Part shown: piece after piece, positions 60,464 to 64,000 of the stretch
How the letters are laid out: each line of letters starts with the position of its first letter
Position numbering within the stretch: position 1 is the stretch's first letter
Source: Paracoccus sediminicola
GTDB lineage: Bacteria; Pseudomonadota; Alphaproteobacteria; Rhodobacterales; Rhodobacteraceae
NCBI RefSeq assembly: GCF_027912835.1
Contig: NZ_CP115768.1
Span: forward strand, 2,145,501 to 2,209,500
Reading direction: 5' to 3'
DNA: 64,000 nucleotides
The notes under the pieces: generated by a model
What the model saw: only the letters and a program-made list of their open reading frames with translations
What the model was told of the DNA's origin: nothing
Databases searched by the model: none
Program-made: the position numbers and the translations under genes

Positions 60464-60569
60464 CGCTGGCCACGCCGCGACTTGACCGCGCCCGACCTGA
60501 CGATTTAGATAGGGTCTGGTCAAATTTTCAGGGTTTTTCCGTTATTAATCAGCATTTTTCGTTGTTTCA

Positions 60570-60587
60570 TAAGCGGATTTTCGCTTA
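60570..60587. repeat. Inverted repeat upstream of the PQQ-type dehydrogenase gene
   Basis: TAAGCG (60570-60575) pairs with CGCTTA (60582-60587) around GATTTT, 43 bp before the start codon in a 166-bp AT-rich spacer. It may be an operator or leader hairpin; no regulator is adjacent. Confidence 0.35.
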
Positions 60588-60629
60588 GATTGGGGCGAGT
60601 ATTACCTGTCCAAACGAGTGGTTTTTTCA

Positions 60630-62240
60630 ATGCGCCGTATCCTGCTGCTAGTGTCTGCACTGCTGATTTTCTCGGTCCTCGCCTTTGCGTTCGGCTTTCA
60701 GACCGGGCTCAGGAAAACGCCGCCATTCGAATTCGTTGTCAAGTCGTTCCGGCTGCTGAAACCTCTGGACGAGGTTGAAACCGCGCCGCTCGTGCAACTG
60801 GATATGTCGGACCGGAAGTTTCTCGACTCCACCATCCTCCCGGTTCACCAGCGCGAAATCGTCGTTTCGAATGCGCAAGGCATGCCCATGCAGCTTATCG
60901 GTGTGGCTCCGGCGGGGGAATCGGAGACGCTGATTGTCACCGTAGACGGCACGATGCTCCGCATGAATGCGAAGAGTTGCGACAGCAGCGATTGCGTCCG
61001 TCAGGTTGGTCGGCTGGTTCGGCCCGACGGCACATCGATGAATGACAGTTATGACATTCTTCCCATCGAAACCGACGGCACTCGGGAATGGTATATTTCC
61101 TATGGTCAGGAGGCACGCGACGGATTTTCCAAACAGCTTGTCATCAGCCGCTTTACCCCGCCTCAGGACGGCGACCCCGATCAGCTGGTGACGGTCGAGG
61201 ATCCGTTCTTCCGCTCGACCAGCTTTTCGCTTCGGAACGAACATTCGAAGCGTTCGGGCGGCGGGGCGATGGTCTATGATCCGCAGGTCGGCGACATCGT
61301 CATCACCGTCGGGGATTACAGCCTGAACGGGATCAGCAACGTCTTCGAGGGTCCGATCCCCCCATCGCAAGATCCCGATACGCACCTGGGAAAGACGTTA
61401 CGCGTCGACCTCGAAACCGGTGAGGCGCGGATCATCGCCATGGGCCACCGCAACCCCCAGGGCCTGTCCATCTCGCAGGACGGAGAGTTGATCGCGACCG
61501 AGCACGGGCCGAAGGGCGGCGACGAAATCAACCTGATCGAAGAGGGCAATAATTACGGCTGGCCCTATGTGTCGATGGGCACGCTTTATAACGAGTATAC
61601 CTTCCCGCAGCAGCCGGTGAAGGAAGGCGAGCCGCATGGCGGTTATACAGCGCCGCTGTTTGCCTATATGCCCAATCCGGGCATCAGCGCGGTGATCCAT
61701 GTCGAGGGTTTTCACGAGGCATGGGACGGGGATCTGATGGTCGCCACGCTTCGCGGGCAATCGCTGATGCGCGTGCGGCGCTGGCCGGGCGGTGGTTACA
61801 CCGAGCAGATCTATATCGGCGACCGGATCCGTGATCTGGACGTGATCGGCGAGGATATGGTGCTGGTAACCGATGGCGGCAAGATCATCATCCTGACCGC
61901 GATCGAGGATCTGGAGCTGGCACGGTCCGCAACCGGGCTGATCAACAACATGACTGCGCTCGAAAGCTGCGGTTCCTGCCACAATGTCAGCAACCCTGTC
62001 TCGACGAACTCGGCGCCGCATCTGCATAATATCGTTGGACGGGAAATAGCCTCGGCCAGCGATTACGACCGCTATAGCGAAGGTCTGTCCGCGAAACGTC
62101 CCGAAACCTGGGATATCGAATCCCTCGAAGCGTTTCTCCGCGCGCCGCAGAATTTTGCGCCCGGCACCTCAATGCCCACGCTGGATCTGTCCGATGCGGA
62201 TATCAGAGAGCTGAAGGAACTCTTGCCGCTGCTTCGATAG
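60630..62240 (+). CDS. PQQ-dependent (YliI/Asd-type) sugar dehydrogenase fused to cytochrome c
   Basis: A 536-residue exported protein. The N-terminal signal (RRILLLVSALLIFSVLAFAF) is followed by a six-bladed propeller with the soluble aldose/glucose dehydrogenase signature: GHRNPQGLSISQDGELIAT, EHGPKGGDEINLI and NNYGWPYVS. The C-terminal about 90 residues are a class I cytochrome c: CGSCHNVS gives the haem c attachment, and the methionine in GTSMPTLDLSD the axial ligand. The fusion would pass electrons from the dehydrogenase straight to haem in the periplasm. Start ATG 60630 is in frame with a GTG at 60618. Substrate unknown. Confidence 0.85.
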   Translation: MRRILLLVSALLIFSVLAFAFGFQTGLRKTPPFEFVVKSFRLLKPLDEVETAPLVQLDMSDRKFLDSTILPVHQREIVVSNAQGMPMQLIGVAPAGESETLIVTVDGTMLRMNAKSCDSSDCVRQVGRLVRPDGTSMNDSYDILPIETDGTREWYISYGQEARDGFSKQLVISRFTPPQDGDPDQLVTVEDPFFRSTSFSLRNEHSKRSGGGAMVYDPQVGDIVITVGDYSLNGISNVFEGPIPPSQDPDTHLGKTLRVDLETGEARIIAMGHRNPQGLSISQDGELIATEHGPKGGDEINLIEEGNNYGWPYVSMGTLYNEYTFPQQPVKEGEPHGGYTAPLFAYMPNPGISAVIHVEGFHEAWDGDLMVATLRGQSLMRVRRWPGGGYTEQIYIGDRIRDLDVIGEDMVLVTDGGKIIILTAIEDLELARSATGLINNMTALESCGSCHNVSNPVSTNSAPHLHNIVGREIASASDYDRYSEGLSAKRPETWDIESLEAFLRAPQNFAPGTSMPTLDLSDADIRELKELLPLLR

Positions 62241-62380
62241 GATCGGAAAGGTGCACAGCCTTGGGAAGGGTTGTCTGCGCAGAAGGTCGCATCGGCTTCG
62301 CGGCGAGGATGCCGTCTTAGTCAGAGCCAGACCCTGACAGCGCTGTTTAGAAAAAAATTACGCTAAAGCCTTTGCAATCG

Positions 62381-62440
62381 TCCCGCGCCGCGCGTATTCC
62401 CGGCAGCGGGACACCCCTCCCCAACGAGGGGCTTTTGCCT
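62381..62440 (+). promoter_or_regulatory. Structured leader upstream of serC (candidate serC-motif/attenuator RNA)
   Basis: Two stems lie between a T-rich patch and the serC start: TCCCGC/GCGGGA (62381-62386 and 62406-62411), enclosing a loop, then CCCCTC/GAGGGG (62414-62419 and 62426-62431) with CTTTT after it. The second is a terminator shape. This is the location and outline of the serC RNA motif described in alphaproteobacteria. Identification is from memory of the motif, not from a covariance search. Confidence 0.5.
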
Positions 62441-62454
62441 GGAAGGGTAACATC

Positions 62455-63600
62455 ATGGCGAATACGCAACCGGCTGCGCGGCCGGAAAACCCGCGCTTTT
62501 CTTCTGGCCCCTGCGCCAAGATCCCCAATTACAATCTGGACATGCTCTCTGACGCGCCTCTGGGCCGCTCGCACCGTGCCGCCATCGGCAAGGCGAAGCT
62601 GGCAGAGGCGATCGAGCTGACGCGCGAGGTGCTCGGGGTCCCGGAGGATTATCGGATCGGCATCGTGCCCGCCTCGGATACCGGCGCGGTCGAGATGGCG
62701 ATGTGGTCACTGCTGGGCGAACGCCCGGTCGAGATGCTGGCCTGGGAAAGCTTCGGCGCCGGCTGGGTCACCGATGTGGTCAAGCAACTGAAGCTGGATG
62801 CCAAGGTGCAGACCGCCGATTACGGCAAGATCGTGGATTTCGGATCGGTGGATTTCGACCGCGACGTGGTGTTCACCTGGAACGGCACGACCTCGGGCGT
62901 AAGGCTGCCCGGTGGCGACGCGATCCCCGCAGACCGCGCCGGGCTGACCATCTGCGACGCGACCTCGGCAGCCTTCGCGATGGAGCTGCCGTTCGACAAG
63001 CTGGATGTTGTCACCTTCTCCTGGCAGAAAGTGCTGGGCGGCGAAGGCGGGCATGGCGTGCTGATCCTGTCGCCCCGCGCCGTCGAGCGGCTTGAGAGCT
63101 ATACCCCCGCATGGCCTCTGCCCAAGATTTTCCGGCTGACCAAGGGCGGCAAGCTGATCGAAGGCATTTTCCGCGGCGAAACGATAAACACGCCCTCGAT
63201 GCTCTGCGTCGAAGACTATCTGGTTGCGCTGAACTGGGCAAAGTCTGTCGGCGGGCGGCAGGGTTTGATCGACCGTGCCACGGCCAATGCGCAAGCGGTC
63301 TGGGATTTCTGTGACAGCCGCGACTGGATCGCCAATCTGGCCGAGGATCCGGCGACGGCATCGACGACCAGTGTCTGCCTGAAATTCAGCGATGACCGCA
63401 TCGTGGACGGCGCCGCCTTCGCGAAAGCCGTCGCCAAGCGGTTGGAGAAAGAAGGCGTCGGGCTGGATATGGGCGCCTATCGCGACGCGCCGCCCGGTCT
63501 GCGGATCTGGTGCGGCTCGACGGTGGAAACCACCGATGTCGAGGCGCTGCTGCCCTGGATCGAGTGGGCCTTCCACGAAGAGATCGCGGCGCAGAGCTGA
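62455..63600 (+). CDS. serC: Phosphoserine aminotransferase
   Basis: PLP-dependent transamination of 3-phosphohydroxypyruvate to phosphoserine, in serine synthesis. It has 381 residues. The start [17 protein letters not shown], the PLP lysine in [15 protein letters not shown] and the conserved [12 protein letters not shown] are typical of the proteobacterial SerC. Start ATG 62455 follows GGAAGGGTAACATC. serA follows after 102 bp. Confidence 0.95.
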   Translation: MANTQPAARPENPRFSSGPCAKIPNYNLDMLSDAPLGRSHRAAIGKAKLAEAIELTREVLGVPEDYRIGIVPASDTGAVEMAMWSLLGERPVEMLAWESFGAGWVTDVVKQLKLDAKVQTADYGKIVDFGSVDFDRDVVFTWNGTTSGVRLPGGDAIPADRAGLTICDATSAAFAMELPFDKLDVVTFSWQKVLGGEGGHGVLILSPRAVERLESYTPAWPLPKIFRLTKGGKLIEGIFRGETINTPSMLCVEDYLVALNWAKSVGGRQGLIDRATANAQAVWDFCDSRDWIANLAEDPATASTTSVCLKFSDDRIVDGAAFAKAVAKRLEKEGVGLDMGAYRDAPPGLRIWCGSTVETTDVEALLPWIEWAFHEEIAAQS

Positions 63601-63609
63601 CATGCCGGA

Positions 63610-63656
63610 CCGGGGGCGTCGCCCCCGGACCCCCAGGATATTTCAATCAGGATGAA
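63610..63656 (+). repeat. Post-stop dyad plus GGATATTT element, copy C (between serC and serA)
   Basis: Begins 10 nt after the serC stop. CCGGGGGC (63610-63617) pairs perfectly with GCCCCCGG (63621-63628) around GTC, then ACCCCC, GGATATTT (63636-63643), 4 nt and CAGGATGAA (63648-63656). About 46 nt separate it from the serA start. Same arrangement as copies A and B. Confidence 0.62.
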
Positions 63657-63702
63657 ACGCGCCGCGGCCGCGTGCCCCGCGCATCCGCTAAAGGAGCATC
63701 AC

Positions 63703-64000
63703 ATGCCCAAGGTTCTCGTATCTGACAAGCTGTCGGAAACCGCCGTCCAGATCTTCCGCGACCGCGGGATCGAGGTCGATTTCATGCCCGAGCTGGGCAA
63801 GGATAAGGAAAAGCTGGCCGAGGTGATCGGCCAATATGACGGGCTGGCTATCCGGTCTGCGACGAAGGCCACCGAGAAGCTGCTTGAAAAGGCCGATAAT
63901 CTCAAGGTGATCGGACGCGCCGGAATCGGCGTCGACAATGTCGATATTCCCGCTGCCTCGAAGAAAGGCGTGATCGTGATGAACACGCCTTTCGGTAACA
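63703..64000 (+). CDS. serA: D-3-phosphoglycerate dehydrogenase, N-terminal part
   Basis: Gene cut off by the right edge after 99 codons. It oxidises 3-phosphoglycerate to 3-phosphohydroxypyruvate, supplying SerC. The visible part has the substrate-binding start VLVSDKLSETAVQIF, the conserved DGLAIRSATKATEKLLEKA and VIGRAGIGVDNVDI, followed by the edge of the NAD domain (VMNTPFGN). ATG 63703 follows AAGGAGCATCAC, a strong ribosome-binding site. Confidence 0.93.
   Translation, partial: MPKVLVSDKLSETAVQIFRDRGIEVDFMPELGKDKEKLAEVIGQYDGLAIRSATKATEKLLEKADNLKVIGRAGIGVDNVDIPAASKKGVIVMNTPFGN

Overview
This window reads as one continuous stretch of core chromosome from a GC-rich alphaproteobacterium, most probably Rhodobacteraceae and Paracoccus-like. 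The evidence is the family mix and gene order: argH / small lipoprotein / small membrane protein / lysA; dapE-GNAT-rnr; a polyprenyl synthase diverging from a DUF2007 gene and a methyltransferase; pyrB / membrane protein / pyrC-like / plsY; def / def-like / fmt; a moaD-moaE-pgsA cluster; a TIGR02302 (DUF4175) protein; and serC-serA. I see no transposase, integrase, phage gene, CRISPR array, rRNA or plasmid function. Coding density is very high, with many 4-8 bp gene overlaps and no gene-free gap above about 300 bp.

Layout. 0-6 kb: edge of a secreted-protein gene, rlmB, tRNA-Tyr, a glycosyltransferase-like protein, ileS, queF. 6-12.6 kb: DMT exporter, truncated haemoglobin, VOC protein, rnr, GNAT, dapE, TSUP permease. 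12.9-15.7 kb: META lipoprotein, an Lrp-type regulator divergent from alanine dehydrogenase, mscL. 15.9-22.6 kb: TIGR02302 protein, lysA, a small membrane protein, a 44-residue LptM-like lipoprotein, argH, a TlpA-like thioredoxin, tag. 22.7-30 kb: EAL phosphodiesterase, phaA-phaB, DUF465 protein, tRNA1(Val)-type methyltransferase, DUF2007 protein, polyprenyl diphosphate synthase, ammonium transporter. 29.7-36 kb: PBP1A, a type I secretion ABC/HlyD pair, a periplasmic dienelactone-hydrolase-like enzyme. 36-40.5 kb: plsY, pyrC-like, PH-like membrane protein, pyrB, a uracil-DNA glycosylase. 40.5-46.5 kb: a nine-gene minus-strand run containing gshA, moaE, moaD, pgsA, an L,D-transpeptidase and a MalY-type lyase. 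46.5-48.7 kb: def, def-like, fmt, tRNA-Gly. 48.7-54.3 kb: an oligopeptide-type ABC transporter with a DUF1684 protein. 54.5-57.8 kb: a TPP riboswitch, a YkoF-like protein and a three-gene pyrimidine/thiamine-precursor ABC transporter. 57.8-64 kb: tRNA-Leu, MTA/SAH nucleosidase, a multidrug/lipid-type ABC exporter, a PQQ-type dehydrogenase fused to cytochrome c, and serC-serA behind a structured leader.

How the genes fit together. Amino-acid and wall metabolism is strong: dapE and lysA (lysine/DAP), argH, ald, serC-serA, a MalY-type lyase, PBP1A and an L,D-transpeptidase. Translation initiation and tRNA function are covered by ileS, queF, rlmB, def and fmt. The thiamine locus is a self-contained riboswitch-controlled uptake operon.

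The most interesting observations are two paralogues that keep the fold signature but have lost catalytic residues (the dihydroorotase homologue beside pyrB and the deformylase homologue between def and fmt), a family-4-like uracil-DNA glycosylase without its iron-sulfur cysteines, an unannotated LptM-like micro-lipoprotein, and a repeated post-stop element (G/C dyad, then GGATATTT, then CAGGRTGAR) found three times, each directly after a stop codon. I did not find a convincing new defence or mobile system.
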